A stretch of DNA of 64,000 nucleotides. Origin: Clostridiales bacterium. GTDB taxonomy: Bacteria; Bacillota; Clostridia; Christensenellales; Aristaeellaceae. Below the pieces are notes generated by a model that did not search any database, was not told where the DNA came from, and saw only the letters and a list, made by a program, of their open reading frames with translations. The stretch is taken from NCBI GenBank assembly GCA_015056145.1, contig SVGY01000001.1:62001-126000 (forward strand), given 5' to 3'. Position numbers and translations under genes: made by a program. This document shows positions 9,503-19,206 of this stretch, piece after piece. Within the stretch, counting starts at the first letter, position 1. The number at the start of each line of letters is the position of its first letter.

Positions 9503-9856
9503 ATGAAAAAAAGCGTATCTCCTTTTGCTGCGCTGACCTGTCAGGAAAAGCATCTGAAGTGGCTGGAATACCAAAGCATACGCCTGCCGTATGCAAAGGC
9601 CAGCGTTGACCCGGAGCCTATCAGCCCGCCTTCCCGTGAAGATCAGCAGCCCCATGCCACTCCCCCTCACTGCGAGCAGCCACACCCTCCGGAAACACAT
9701 TCCAGCTCCTCTTCCCCCTCGCCACAGCACGGAAGCGCCGCCAGCCAGCCTCATCCCGGCGACTATCTGCGCCCCAGACACCGCCAGTATGATGCTGTCA
9801 TCGCCCGGATGAAGCAGGCGGAAATGCGCACTCAAAACTATACATCCGTCAATTGA
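9503..9856 (+). CDS. Small proline/serine-rich protein of unknown function
   Basis: 117 residues, preceded by a good GGAGG at 9490-9494 and followed by a hairpin terminator. The N-terminal 35 residues (KHLKWLEYQSIRLPYAKA) look structured. Residues about 36-85 are Pro/Ser/His/Gln-rich and probably disordered. The C-terminus ends in a basic helix (RPRHRQYDAVIARMKQAEMR). No signal peptide or known domain recognised. An antisense frame over the same region lacks a ribosome-binding site, so this strand is preferred. Confidence 0.6.
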   Translation: MKKSVSPFAALTCQEKHLKWLEYQSIRLPYAKASVDPEPISPPSREDQQPHATPPHCEQPHPPETHSSSSSPSPQHGSAASQPHPGDYLRPRHRQYDAVIARMKQAEMRTQNYTSVN

Positions 9857-9860
9857 AGAA

Positions 9861-9891
9861 AAAAGCAGGAACTTGAAAAAGTCCTGCTTTT
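9861..9891. terminator. Bidirectional terminator between the 9503-9856 gene and the minus-strand operon
   Basis: AAAAGCAGGA (9861-9870) / TCCTGCTTTT (9882-9891); A-run on one side and T-run on the other, so it can end both convergent transcripts. Confidence 0.85.
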
Positions 9892-9898
9892 CTTTGCG

Positions 9899-10705
9899 TC
9901 ACATAATTGTTTTCAGCCATTGGGCCACGCCGTCCTTGTCGTTGGAGGGAATGACTCCTGTGGCAATACGCTTGAGCTCCTCTGCTGCGTTTTCCACTGC
10001 ATAGCACTCATCTGCCATTCGGAACATGTCCAGATCATTCGTCCCGTCACCAAAAGCCACTACCCGGCTGCAGCCGTACATTTCCTTCAGCTGATGGACA
10101 GCGTTGGCTTTGGAAGTCTCCCTGGGCATAAACTCCAGCCACTGCTCGCCAGAATAAAAATCTCTGGCGTATACGGTGTGATAAGCAGCGCCATGCCGCC
10201 GGTACAATGGAAGCAGTTTTTCGTTTTCATCAATACAGGTAATGTAAAAAACTTCGCCCTGAAAAAGGTCCTCCACTCCTTGCACCGGGTTTCGCCGGGG
10301 ATCGCCTTCACGGGTGGAAAGAAACGCATTCATCCCCCGGGAGCACCTGGAAGGAATATAGCTGAACCGTTCCCGACCCTCCCGCAGGGAATAGACGAGG
10401 GGATATACCTCATGGAGAAGCAAATCCCGCAGAAGATTGTGTACGTCATCAGCAAAACGGTTGAATTTCAATTTTTCCCCTGTATTGTTATGGATGATCA
10501 TGGCTCCGTTGTATACAATCAGGGGAAGAGCTGCCGTAATGCCTTTGGTTGCTTTGGAGGCCGTCACATAAGAGCGGGCAGTCGCATAGGAAAACAGTAT
10601 GCCTTTGCTCACCAGCTCGTTGATGGTTTGAATGGTAAAGGGAGAAAGGGTCTCGTCGCTGTGCAGAAGCGTCCCGTCAAGGTCGGAAACATACAGCGTT
10701 TTCAT
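9899..10705 (-). CDS. HAD-superfamily Cof-type phosphatase
   Basis: 268 residues counted from the ATG at 10705, chosen because GGGGGAGAGGG lies directly upstream of it; an in-frame ATG 15 bp earlier has no such site. Motif I is VSDLDGTLLHSDE, motif II YATARS, and motif IV FGDGTNDLDMF, with a C2 cap between. Proteins of this family dephosphorylate sugar phosphates, FMN or similar small molecules; the substrate here is unknown. It is the last gene of the long minus-strand run and sits 21 bp after a glycosyltransferase. Confidence 0.9.
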   Translation of the reverse strand: MKTLYVSDLDGTLLHSDETLSPFTIQTINELVSKGILFSYATARSYVTASKATKGITAALPLIVYNGAMIIHNNTGEKLKFNRFADDVHNLLRDLLLHEVYPLVYSLREGRERFSYIPSRCSRGMNAFLSTREGDPRRNPVQGVEDLFQGEVFYITCIDENEKLLPLYRRHGAAYHTVYARDFYSGEQWLEFMPRETSKANAVHQLKEMYGCSRVVAFGDGTNDLDMFRMADECYAVENAAEELKRIATGVIPSNDKDGVAQWLKTIM

Positions 10706-10726
10706 AACCCTCTCCCCCATTTATTA

Positions 10727-11938
10727 TCATGGTTCGGTGCAAAGTTCCTTGTACAGCGCCAGATATTGTTCAAAGGTGAGCTTTGCATCAAAACTCCGGG
10801 CCCTGGCAAGGCAAGCTTGTTTTGTTGCGTCGGTTTTGGGGCACAGGCTGCGAATGGCCCTGCAAAGGCCGTCTACGTCGCCCTTTTCCACCACTGCGCC
10901 GGTACGTTCGTCTACTGCCTCCGGGCAGCCACCGGTGCGGAACATGGCGATGGGCGTACCGCAGGCCAGAGCCTCCAGATTGACCATGGGCATGTTATCT
11001 TCCAGGGAAGGATTTACAAGGCAATCCGCCGTGGTATACCACTGGGCGAGCTCCTCAACGTTTGCAGTGTGTTCGATGCCAATCATTCCCCCGGGAAGTT
11101 TTTCCACCTGCTCATGACTGAGGCCGATCACCACAAAGCGGTATTCGTCCCCCAGTTTTTGAGCCGCCTCCAGCAGAAAGCGAAGGCCCTTACGTTCGTC
11201 CCAATCCGAGGCTACAGCCACTGCAACCTTGCTGTTTTCAAGACCATAACGCTGCCTCAAATCTCCGGGTGTGGGTGTAAACCCGTTAAGATCAACGCCG
11301 TTGTAAATGACCCGTACAGGTACGTTTTTGAGAAAAGACTGACTCAGCGGCTCTTTCATCCATTGGCAGGGCGCAACCATAGTCAGGTTTTTCAGGCCAA
11401 GGAACAATTCCTTTTTCAGTTGATAGTTTCGCCGTGAACCGTCAACCCCGACGCATTCGGGGTAGCTCTTCAGCTGCGGGCAATCGTGGCAACCGGTTTT
11501 CCACTTTTCACAACCGGAATAATCGAAATAGGCACAGTGACCGGTAAAAGGCCAGCAATCGTGCAGTGTCCACACAACGGGGATGTCTTTTTTAGCAAGA
11601 TAGCCAAACAGGGTTTTCAGGTGCAGATAACAACCGTGAAGATTGTGGATATGGATCACGTCCGGCTCGAATATCTCAATCTGCCGGATCAGTTCCTTCG
11701 TGCCGCTGATATTGAAATATCCCTCAGCATCAAACAGTTTGCGAATAAGGCTGTAGGCCTTGCGTTTTATGGGTTTGATGGTATGGTATGCGAAGGCTTT
11801 CGCATCCTCGGGTACATATCCGGCTCCGCAGGCGATATAGCATTCTCCGCCGTCTTTCTCCACCAGTTTTGCAATCTCCCATGCGATCCTGCCGGTGCTC
11901 TTTGCACCGCAGACCGTATTCAGCTGTAGAATGCGCAA
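10727..11938 (-). CDS. Glycosyltransferase family 4 (WcaC-like)
   Basis: 403 residues from TTG 11938, chosen because AAGGAGG sits 8 bp upstream and the protein then starts MRILQLNTV, the normal start of the first Rossmann strand. GT-B fold: N-terminal half with HIHNLHGCYLHLKTLFGYL and VVWTLHDCWPFTGHCAYF, plus a Cys-rich CHDCPQL loop typical of WcaC-like enzymes. The C-terminal half has ASDWDERKGLRFLLEAA and the nucleotide-sugar motif NPSLEDNMPMVNLEALACG. It probably adds a sugar to an exported polysaccharide precursor. Donor and acceptor unknown. Confidence 0.88.
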   Translation of the reverse strand: MRILQLNTVCGAKSTGRIAWEIAKLVEKDGGECYIACGAGYVPEDAKAFAYHTIKPIKRKAYSLIRKLFDAEGYFNISGTKELIRQIEIFEPDVIHIHNLHGCYLHLKTLFGYLAKKDIPVVWTLHDCWPFTGHCAYFDYSGCEKWKTGCHDCPQLKSYPECVGVDGSRRNYQLKKELFLGLKNLTMVAPCQWMKEPLSQSFLKNVPVRVIYNGVDLNGFTPTPGDLRQRYGLENSKVAVAVASDWDERKGLRFLLEAAQKLGDEYRFVVIGLSHEQVEKLPGGMIGIEHTANVEELAQWYTTADCLVNPSLEDNMPMVNLEALACGTPIAMFRTGGCPEAVDERTGAVVEKGDVDGLCRAIRSLCPKTDATKQACLARARSFDAKLTFEQYLALYKELCTEP

Positions 11939-11951
11939 GGGGCTTTCCTCC

Positions 11952-13151
11952 TTATTTGGCAAGATCGGTCAGCATCGCTTCCAGCCGGTCCATATGACGG
12001 GAGCGGGTAAAGTTCTGCTGATAATAACTGCGGCCGCATACGCCCATTTCGCTTCGCTTTTCCAAAGGTGTATCCAGAAATTGACGGACGATCTCCGCAA
12101 AGGCTTCCGGGTTCTCCGGCGAAGCGCACAGTCCGCAGGCTGCATCCCGAATCACATATTCAGCCTCGCCTGCAATGGAGCCAAGAATGGGCTTTGCGGC
12201 AGCCATATAGGTTTGCACCTTGCCGGGAAGGGTGTCGTTTACCAGCGGATCGCTGACCATGCTTACCAACATGGCATCTGCTTTGGAATAAAAGCCTGGC
12301 ATTTCTTCCAGGGGCCGCTGACCGTAAAAGATCACCTTATCCGTAAGTTTCAGTTCTTCAGCCAAAGCCTTGCATTCCTCAAGGCAAGCGCCGCCACCTA
12401 CAATATGCCAGCGCAGGTTTTCCTCCCTGAGCAGCGAAGCAGCCCGGATGAAGCAATCCACGCCCTGCATTTTTCCAATATTTCCGGCAAATACCAGGTC
12501 GGTGGTGCCGCAGGCTTCCTTTGGGGGAAGTTCCTTATCGAACACGCCGTCCGCAAACTGGGGCATATAATCATCATCGGAAACGGTAATGCCATGGGTT
12601 TCCTCAAGATACTGCTGGAACCTTTTGGAGGAATAGATAAGCCTGTCCGCTTTTTTGTAAATCCAACGGCTGACGGGTTTCATGAAGCGGTACAGAAGCG
12701 ATGTTTCCTTGACGTTCATAGCCGCAAGGCAGGCAGGCCAGATATCCATGATGTAAATCATCAGTTTTTCTTTTGGATACACTTTTCTGAGAAGAGAAGC
12801 AGGCAGGCTCATCAGCACAGGGGACGTGGAGAAGGAGTATACAACATCAAAATCCTTCTTCATAAACAGGGCCTTGAGGCTGGCAGAAACCATGTAGCTC
12901 ACATAATTCACTGCCAGGCCGATTTTTCCGGGCTTTCGGCCAATCTCGAAGCATCGGCGAATTTGCACGCCATTCCGTTCCTGCTTGCGGTTTTTACCAT
13001 GCCTGTATTCCTCAGGGATAATACCACTGGGATAGTTGGGTAAACCAACCAGCGCAGTCACCTGATGACCGCGCTGGACGAGTTCTTCACATATTTCTGT
13101 TACACGAAAGTTTTCCGGCCAGTAATGCTGGCAGACAACAAGTATTTTCAT
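11952..13151 (-). CDS. Glycosyltransferase family 4 (WcaI-like)
   Basis: 399 residues. The N-terminus MKILVVCQHYWPENFRVTEI with LPNYPSG is characteristic of WcaI-type GT4 enzymes. The donor domain has DLVFAGNIGKMQGVDCFIRAA and DTLPGKVQTYMAAAKPILG. GT-B fold with the usual basic, hydrophobic patches and no clear transmembrane helix. It lies 13 bp upstream of a second GT4 and 14 bp downstream of the amidohydrolase gene, so it is co-transcribed. Likely role is assembly of a surface polysaccharide or glycolipid; the sugar is not predictable. Confidence 0.88.
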   Translation of the reverse strand: MKILVVCQHYWPENFRVTEICEELVQRGHQVTALVGLPNYPSGIIPEEYRHGKNRKQERNGVQIRRCFEIGRKPGKIGLAVNYVSYMVSASLKALFMKKDFDVVYSFSTSPVLMSLPASLLRKVYPKEKLMIYIMDIWPACLAAMNVKETSLLYRFMKPVSRWIYKKADRLIYSSKRFQQYLEETHGITVSDDDYMPQFADGVFDKELPPKEACGTTDLVFAGNIGKMQGVDCFIRAASLLREENLRWHIVGGGACLEECKALAEELKLTDKVIFYGQRPLEEMPGFYSKADAMLVSMVSDPLVNDTLPGKVQTYMAAAKPILGSIAGEAEYVIRDAACGLCASPENPEAFAEIVRQFLDTPLEKRSEMGVCGRSYYQQNFTRSRHMDRLEAMLTDLAK

Positions 13152-13165
13152 CAGCCGAACTCCGC

Positions 13166-14479
13166 TTATGCTTTGGCATTTGCCTGTTCAAAGATACGCT
13201 CTGCTTCCTTTTTGGTGCGGCTCATTGCCAGAGAAGCGTCAAGGGTGGTATAGACGCCGTCCTCGTAAAGCACCTTGCCATCCACCATGGTAAGAGACAC
13301 GTCGCTGCCCTGCACCGCATAGATCAGGTCGCTTTCCGGATCGTTGCAGGGGCAGGTATGCAAGCTGTACATATCCACCAGAATGATATCCGCCAGCCAG
13401 CCGGGCTTCAAAAGGCCCAGATCGCTGTATCCAAGGGCTTCTGCGCCGGTGAGGGTAGCTGCACGAAGCACCTGCGCCGGGGATACCACAGTGGGGTCAA
13501 GGGTGGTGCCCTTTTGCAGCATGGGCATCAGCTTGATTTCTTCCCAAAGGTTCAGGTTGTTGTTGCTGGCAACGCCATCGGTGCCAAGAGCCACCTTGCA
13601 GCCTGCGGCAAGCATTTTTGCAATGGGGGCAACACCGCTGGCCAGCTTCAGGTTACTGACGGGATTGTGCACAATGAATGTGCCCCGCTTGGCAAACAGC
13701 TGGATATCCTCGTCATCCATCCACACGCAATGAGCGGCGATAACGGGCTTTTCCAGCATGCCAAGGTCTTCCAGATATTTGGCAGGGCTCATGCCACGGC
13801 GGGCAAGGCTGCCCTCACGGTCCTTTGAGGTTTCGGACACATGCACATGAATGGCTACGTTGAGCCGCTTGGCCTCCTCCAGCGTGCGTTCCATCACCTT
13901 TCGGGTGGTGGCGCCTTCACTGTGAGGGGCAAGGTTCACATGAATTCGATTATTGGCGGCGCCGTTCCATTTTTCGCAGAAGGCGATGCCCGGCAAAAGA
14001 TCGGAGCAGCTTTCATCAAAATCAACCACGCCATGACCCAGCATTGCACGCATGCCGCTCTTTTCCACCGCCTCCCCCATGGCGTCCATGTGGAAGTACA
14101 TATCGTTGAAGGAGGTTGTGCCAAATCGCAGCATTTCCAGAATGCCAAGCTCAGTGGCAGCGCTGACTGCGTCATAGGTCAGAAACTTCTCCAGGGGCCA
14201 GATGGCTTCGCTGAGCCAGCGATCCAGCGGCAAATCGCTGCCCACACTGCGGAACAGCGTCATGGGGGTATGGGTATGCAGGTTGCACAGGCCAGGCATG
14301 GCAAGCCTTCCACGACCGTCAATGGTTTTGTCAGCCTCAAAGGAGGGCGCTTCCCCACTTTTGCCCGCATAGACAATACGGTTTCCGTCGATATGGATCT
14401 CCGCATCAGGAATGAATGGGATACGCTTCTCCTGATCCACGCCCGGGGTTAAAAGCACATGATTGATTTTCGTACGCAA
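13166..14479 (-). CDS. Amidohydrolase, 5-methylthioadenosine/S-adenosylhomocysteine deaminase type
   Basis: 437 residues, TTG start with GAGGG 7 bp upstream. Metal-dependent hydrolase of the MtaD/SsnA/Atz group. Zinc-site blocks are LCNLHTHTPMTLFRSVG, HVHVSETSKDRE, AAHCVWMDDED and ALGTDGVASNNNLN. MtaD enzymes deaminate MTA and SAH to inosyl forms, which would serve methyl-cycle salvage. Related enzymes act on guanine or other purines, so the substrate is probable rather than certain. It stands 31 bp after hslU, where codY is found in Bacillus. Confidence 0.87.
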   Translation of the reverse strand: MRTKINHVLLTPGVDQEKRIPFIPDAEIHIDGNRIVYAGKSGEAPSFEADKTIDGRGRLAMPGLCNLHTHTPMTLFRSVGSDLPLDRWLSEAIWPLEKFLTYDAVSAATELGILEMLRFGTTSFNDMYFHMDAMGEAVEKSGMRAMLGHGVVDFDESCSDLLPGIAFCEKWNGAANNRIHVNLAPHSEGATTRKVMERTLEEAKRLNVAIHVHVSETSKDREGSLARRGMSPAKYLEDLGMLEKPVIAAHCVWMDDEDIQLFAKRGTFIVHNPVSNLKLASGVAPIAKMLAAGCKVALGTDGVASNNNLNLWEEIKLMPMLQKGTTLDPTVVSPAQVLRAATLTGAEALGYSDLGLLKPGWLADIILVDMYSLHTCPCNDPESDLIYAVQGSDVSLTMVDGKVLYEDGVYTTLDASLAMSRTKKEAERIFEQANAKA

Positions 14480-14510
14480 AGGTGTTCCCTCTTTCGCTTA
14501 TTTCAACGGT

Positions 14511-15878
14511 TTACAGGATGTAGCGGCTTGTATCCTGAATCACATCATCCTTGCCCAGATGCTCCATCACATAATCGCCGTTGATGTTGAAGTATACATT
14601 GGGCATTTCGTCGCCGCCGGCATTAAAGCTGATATCCTCCAGCAGTTTTTCAAACACGGCATGGAGGCGTCGTGCGCCGATATCTTCCTTGGTTTCGTTC
14701 ATGACATAAGCCGCCTGAGCGATAGCGTCAATGGCGCTGTCCTCAAAGGACAGGAACACCTTATCTACCGCAAGCAATGCCTCGTACTGACGGGTCAGGG
14801 CATTTTCAGGCTGGGTAAGAATGGCCTTGAAGTCATCCTGGGTGAGGCTCTTGAGCTGGACATGCACCGGAAAACGGCCCTGCAGTTCAGGAATCAGATC
14901 GGTAACTTTGGCCACATGGAAAGCACCGGCAGCAATGAAGAGCATATAATCCGTGCGCACTGCGCCGTACTTGGTATTGACGGTGCTGCCCTCCACAATG
15001 GGGAGAATATCCCTCTGCACGCCTTCCCGGCTTACATCGGGGCCGTGACCGCCGCTGGAACGACCGGCCACCTTGTCAATTTCATCAATAAACACAATGC
15101 CGTGCTGTTCGGCCCGGCGAATGGCTTCTTCCTTCAGTTCGTCCTCGTCGATCAGCTTGTCGGACTCTTCTTCCAGAAGAATCTTTCGGGCTTCTTTCAC
15201 TTTGACCCGGCGGATTTTGGTGCGCTTGGGCATCATGCCGCCCATCATATCGCCAAGGTTGATGGAATTGCCGCCAACTTCCAGCTGAGGCATGCTGTCG
15301 GCCACTTCCACCTCGATCTCCGTCTCCTCCAGCTCGCCGTTACGGAGCTTACTGAGCACATCTTCCCGGCGAAGGCTGAGACGTTCTTTTTCCTCCTGAG
15401 AGGGTTCCGGTTCTTTCTTCTGTCCCAGAAGCATTTCAAAGGGGTTGGGGGCCTGCTTTTTGGGAGGATTCACAAGAAGGTTCGCCAGCCGGTCTTCTGC
15501 CAGAACCTTGGCACGGGTTTCCACCTTTTTGGAAAACTCATTGCGCACAAGGCGGATGGAGTTTTCCATCAGATCCCGGATGATGCTTTCCACATCCCGG
15601 CCCACATAGCCAACCTCCGTAAACTTGGTCGCTTCCACTTTCACAAAGGGGGCGTTGACCAGTTTGGCAAGGCGGCGGGCGATCTCGGTTTTGCCCACGC
15701 CGGTGGGGCCAATCATGAGGATATTTTTGGGGCTGATCTCGTTGCGCATGGCATCATCCAGCCTGGAACGGCGGTAGCGGTTGCGCAGCGCAATGGCGAC
15801 CGCACGCTTAGCTTCATCCTGGCCGATGATGTAACGGTTCAGCTCGTGAACGATCTCTCTGGGCGTAAGTTCTTTCAT
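14511..15878 (-). CDS. hslU: ATP-dependent protease ATPase subunit HslU (ClpY)
   Basis: 455 residues, normal for HslU. Starts [20 protein letters not shown]. Walker A is GPTGVGKTE, the pore loop GYVGRDVESIIRDL, Walker B VFIDEIDKV, then the charged I-domain insertion and sensor region IGARRLHAVFEKLLED. The hexamer unfolds proteins and feeds them to HslV. The start codon overlaps the hslV stop by one base (TAATG), so the two are coupled. Confidence 0.97.
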   Translation of the reverse strand: MKELTPREIVHELNRYIIGQDEAKRAVAIALRNRYRRSRLDDAMRNEISPKNILMIGPTGVGKTEIARRLAKLVNAPFVKVEATKFTEVGYVGRDVESIIRDLMENSIRLVRNEFSKKVETRAKVLAEDRLANLLVNPPKKQAPNPFEMLLGQKKEPEPSQEEKERLSLRREDVLSKLRNGELEETEIEVEVADSMPQLEVGGNSINLGDMMGGMMPKRTKIRRVKVKEARKILLEEESDKLIDEDELKEEAIRRAEQHGIVFIDEIDKVAGRSSGGHGPDVSREGVQRDILPIVEGSTVNTKYGAVRTDYMLFIAAGAFHVAKVTDLIPELQGRFPVHVQLKSLTQDDFKAILTQPENALTRQYEALLAVDKVFLSFEDSAIDAIAQAAYVMNETKEDIGARRLHAVFEKLLEDISFNAGGDEMPNVYFNINGDYVMEHLGKDDVIQDTSRYIL

Positions 15879-16423
15879 TATGCCTCACCCCCGACGGTTT
15901 CCACAATAATGTTCTCATTGGTAAAGACGCAAATGGAAGCAGCAATTTTCAGGGCTTCCACTGCAATATCCTCAGCGGACATATCGGTGTGCTCCCAAAG
16001 CGCCCGGGCAGCAGCCAAAGCAAAATTGCCGCCGGAACCGATAGCAGCCACATTTCCGTCAGGTTCAAAAACCTCGCCGGTACCGCTGAGAATCAGCAGT
16101 TTGCTGCGGTCTGCAATGATAAGCATGCTTTCCAGCTTGCGTGCGCCCTGCTCGCTGCGCCATTCCTGGCTGAGATTAACGGCTGCACGCTCCAGATTGC
16201 CGCCGCATTGGGTGAGCTTTTCCTCAAAACGTTCGCAAAGGGTGATTGCATCTACCACGGAGCCGGCAAAACCGGCGATGACCTGCCCCTTATAGAGCCG
16301 GCGCACCTTGTGAGCGGTAGATTTGAAAATGGTGTGTTCCCCCATGGTTACCTGTCCGTCGCCGGCAATGGCGATCTGGTTTCCACGCTTCACGGCGCAG
16401 ATGGTGGTTCCCATAAAAGACAT
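15878..16423 (-). CDS. hslV: ATP-dependent protease catalytic subunit HslV (ClpQ)
   Basis: 181 residues from ATG 16423, preceded by GAGGTG; a GTG three codons upstream overlaps that site and is rejected. N-terminal nucleophile (Ntn) hydrolase. The precursor [11 protein letters not shown] should be cut after Gly5 to expose Thr6, as in other HslV proteins. The block [23 protein letters not shown] and the Gly-rich [15 protein letters not shown] are typical. It forms the proteolytic dodecamer with HslU. Confidence 0.96.
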   Translation of the reverse strand: MSFMGTTICAVKRGNQIAIAGDGQVTMGEHTIFKSTAHKVRRLYKGQVIAGFAGSVVDAITLCERFEEKLTQCGGNLERAAVNLSQEWRSEQGARKLESMLIIADRSKLLILSGTGEVFEPDGNVAAIGSGGNFALAAARALWEHTDMSAEDIAVEALKIAASICVFTNENIIVETVGGEA

Positions 16424-16433
16424 GCTATTCACC

Positions 16434-17831
16434 TCATTGAATATTGGTATTCAGCTTTCTTACCCACTGGCAGAGGGTACGTCCGGCTGCTTTGTCCAGA
16501 TGGACTGCTTTCTGATACACAGGCTTGCCCTGTTCATCCACTTCGCCGTCCACCATCAGAAGATGGTTGAGGCCCTGGAAGGAATGGAACTCCATGAAAG
16601 TAATCTTATCGCCAAAATAGGAAGAATACTTGCGCCAGCCGTCCATTTCGGATATAACAGGATCGTCACTGCCCTGAACGATGTAGGTATCCATCTTCAG
16701 GCGCTTGATCAGGTTGATGGGATCGCTTTGCTCCAGCTCGTAGAAGTAATAGCCGTTCTTTCCGAAAAGCTCCACTTCCTTGGCCTTGTTCTTGTTCATA
16801 TTGCCGATACGGCCCACGAGGTAATTCAGGTTTTCGGCTTCCTCCTGGGGCATGCCGGTAAGATCGGTGCGGGAAAGCAACTGCTCGGCGTAATTGATGG
16901 GAGAACCGCCGATAAGGATCATGGCAGTGAAAACATCCCGGTCCTCAAAGGCAATGCGGGGTGCCACATGAGCACCAAAGCCATGAGCAACCAGCACTAC
17001 CCGTTCCGGATCGATGCATTCGTGTTCCTTGGCCAGTTTGCCGGCCAGAGCTGCATCCTGAATGGTTTCCTCGTAGGCGGTCATTTCAGCCGTTTCGCCG
17101 TATGTATAAGTGCGCTTGTCGTAGCGCAGTGTAGCTACGCCCATGTTGCCGAACATGTGGGCAATATCCTTGAAAAGAGCGGTATTGCCGATGGTGCTGT
17201 TCATATCCAGAGGGCCTTCATCATGGACAAGAATGCACACAGGAACCTTGTTTTCCGCAGAAGCGCCGTTGGGCAAAGTGAGAATGCCGTTCAGCGGATA
17301 TTCCTCCGTACCGATGGTAACATTGATTTCGGTATAGTTGACCTCGTTTTCAGAGGCTTCCTCCTCCCCTACAGAAACCTGCTGGGTGGTAGTCTGTTCC
17401 TCGGCAGGAACAAACTGAAGAGCCATAACTTCCCAGTCGTCCTCCTGGTTTTTATGGGTGAAATACAGATCCAGATCCTGCTTTTCCATGCAAAGATGGA
17501 TCACATGGGTCTTGAGCTTGGTATCTTCCTCTTCAAAGACGGTATAGCTGCCAAGTCCTTCAAACTCGCCAGTCATCCATTCCAGCTTCAAAAGCATGTT
17601 GGAATAGGCCACAAAGGGCATATAGCGACGGATCTGCAGGTCGTAGTAGCCCCACAGACGCTCCATGTCCACGCCGTTGATATAATCAAGAACGTACTGG
17701 GTTACGGTTTCCTCCGTCCACACAGGCACATCCGCTTCCATCTTTTTGGACTTTGCTGCAAAGCCCGTAGAAACAAGGCAGCAGTTGAGGACAAGGGCGC
17801 AAAGCAACACAATGGAAATAAATCGTTTCAT
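16434..17831 (-). CDS. Secreted alpha/beta-hydrolase-like protein with Ser-to-Gly at the nucleophile elbow
   Basis: 465 residues with an N-terminal signal peptide ([18 protein letters not shown]; a Cys pair makes a lipoprotein possible). Residues about 35-145 resemble a DUF3887-type domain; about 165-460 are an alpha/beta-hydrolase core ([27 protein letters not shown]). The elbow, usually G-H-S-x-G-G, reads AHGFGAH, so the Ser is Gly284 (codon GGC). The acid (D389/D390, VQGSDDPV) and His (H423, GLNHLLM) are kept. It is probably not a normal esterase or peptidase. It sits between trmFO and hslV, where Bacillus has xerC (codV). RBS AAGGAGG. Confidence 0.85.
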   Translation of the reverse strand: MKRFISIVLLCALVLNCCLVSTGFAAKSKKMEADVPVWTEETVTQYVLDYINGVDMERLWGYYDLQIRRYMPFVAYSNMLLKLEWMTGEFEGLGSYTVFEEEDTKLKTHVIHLCMEKQDLDLYFTHKNQEDDWEVMALQFVPAEEQTTTQQVSVGEEEASENEVNYTEINVTIGTEEYPLNGILTLPNGASAENKVPVCILVHDEGPLDMNSTIGNTALFKDIAHMFGNMGVATLRYDKRTYTYGETAEMTAYEETIQDAALAGKLAKEHECIDPERVVLVAHGFGAHVAPRIAFEDRDVFTAMILIGGSPINYAEQLLSRTDLTGMPQEEAENLNYLVGRIGNMNKNKAKEVELFGKNGYYFYELEQSDPINLIKRLKMDTYIVQGSDDPVISEMDGWRKYSSYFGDKITFMEFHSFQGLNHLLMVDGEVDEQGKPVYQKAVHLDKAAGRTLCQWVRKLNTNIQ

Positions 17832-17880
17832 ATTTACGGCCTCCTTAGCTTGTCATCAGTATAACATAAACAGGCTGTAT

Positions 17881-19206
17881 TCACCAGTCCACCTGATGGA
17901 TTTCCTGAACGATACCATCGATTTCCTCAAGAGCACGCTCGGCAATTTTTTCGTAGCGCTGCTGCTTGTTGCGGATGCGCTTTTCACCGGGCTTTACCTC
18001 CAGCGGGTCGATAAGTCCAAAGGCGCAGTTCATGGGCTGAAAGCGCTTGTTGGGCGTGCTGATGTAACGCCCCATGGCACCAATGGCGGTTTTGCCGCTG
18101 AAATGAGGCGGTTCCATGCCACGCAGGCGGTAAGCGGTGCTCAAGCCCACCAAAAGGCCGCTGGCTGTACTTTCCACATAGCCTTCCACGCCGGTGATCT
18201 GCCCGGCAAAGGAAATTCGCTCCTGGCCAATGACCCTGTAGGTATCATCCAGAAAGCCGGGGCTGTTCAGGAATGTATTGCGATGCATTACACCGTAGCG
18301 GGCATATTCCGCATTTTCCAGGCCGGGAATCATGCCGAAAACCCGGCGCTGTTCCGGAAAGCGCAGCCGGGTCTGGAAACCAACGATGTTGTATAACGTA
18401 GCGGAATCGTTATCCTGCCTGAGCTGCACCACTGCGAAGGGTTCCCGGTCCGTGCGGGGATCCTTGAGACCCACTGGCTTGCAGGGGCCAAAAGCAATAA
18501 CCATATCCCCCCGCTTTGCCATGCTTTCGATGGGCATGCAGCCCTCAAACACGGCTTTTTCCTCAAAGCCATGAATATCCGCAGTTTCGGCGGTTTGCAG
18601 GGCGTGAACAAACTCAAAATACTCGTCCTTGTCCATGGGACAGTTGAGGTAATCCTCGCCCCGGTCGTAGCGGGACATGCGGAAAACCTTGTCCATGTTC
18701 AGGCTTTCAGCGGTAACGATAGGGGCCGCCGCATCATAAAAATGCAGGGTGGAAAGGCCTTGCAGCCTGGCGATGCTGTCGGAAAGAGCGTCGCTGGTCA
18801 AGGGGCCGGTGGCGACAATCACTACGCCCTCCCCGGGGATTTCCGTTACTTCCTCATCATGAACGGTAATAAAGGGATGCCCGTGGATGGCCTGGTGGAT
18901 TTTCATGGAGAAGCTGTCCCGGTCCACCGCAAGGGCTCCGCCAGCAGGCACGGCGGTCTCGTCCGCCACTTTCATAATGAGGGAATCCAGCTTGCGCATT
19001 TCGGCCTTCAACAGGCCCACCGCATTGGTAAGGCGGTCACTGCGCAGGCTGTTGGAGCAGACCAGCTCGGCCATGGTATCCAGATGATGGGCCGGGGACT
19101 TCTTCAGGGGCTTCATTTCGTACAGATCCACCTCTACCCCGTGGGTGGCAAGCTGCCATGCGGCTTCGCAGCCCGCAAGGCCGCCGCCGATAACCGTTAC
19201 GCTCAT
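17881..19206 (-). CDS. trmFO: Methylenetetrahydrofolate-tRNA-(uracil-5-)-methyltransferase TrmFO
   Basis: 441 residues. FAD-dependent enzyme that makes m5U54 (T54) in tRNA, using methylenetetrahydrofolate as carbon source. FAD-binding GGGLAGCEAAWQLA at the N-terminus, then ELVCSNSLRSDRLTNAVGLLK, GGALAVDRDSFS and the C-terminal FQPMNCAFGLIDPL. The ATG overlaps the topA stop by 4 bp (ATGA). TopA-TrmFO adjacency is the standard Bacillota order. Confidence 0.97.
   Translation of the reverse strand: MSVTVIGGGLAGCEAAWQLATHGVEVDLYEMKPLKKSPAHHLDTMAELVCSNSLRSDRLTNAVGLLKAEMRKLDSLIMKVADETAVPAGGALAVDRDSFSMKIHQAIHGHPFITVHDEEVTEIPGEGVVIVATGPLTSDALSDSIARLQGLSTLHFYDAAAPIVTAESLNMDKVFRMSRYDRGEDYLNCPMDKDEYFEFVHALQTAETADIHGFEEKAVFEGCMPIESMAKRGDMVIAFGPCKPVGLKDPRTDREPFAVVQLRQDNDSATLYNIVGFQTRLRFPEQRRVFGMIPGLENAEYARYGVMHRNTFLNSPGFLDDTYRVIGQERISFAGQITGVEGYVESTASGLLVGLSTAYRLRGMEPPHFSGKTAIGAMGRYISTPNKRFQPMNCAFGLIDPLEVKPGEKRIRNKQQRYEKIAERALEEIDGIVQEIHQVDW

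Noticed and set aside
9488-9835. 115-codon open frame antisense to the small orphan gene
   Set aside because: The plus-strand frame has GGAGG and a terminator; this one has neither.
17832-17880. Possible internal promoter before the alpha/beta-hydrolase gene (TATACT on the minus strand)
   Set aside because: The matching -35 is only 3 of 6; not strong enough to list.
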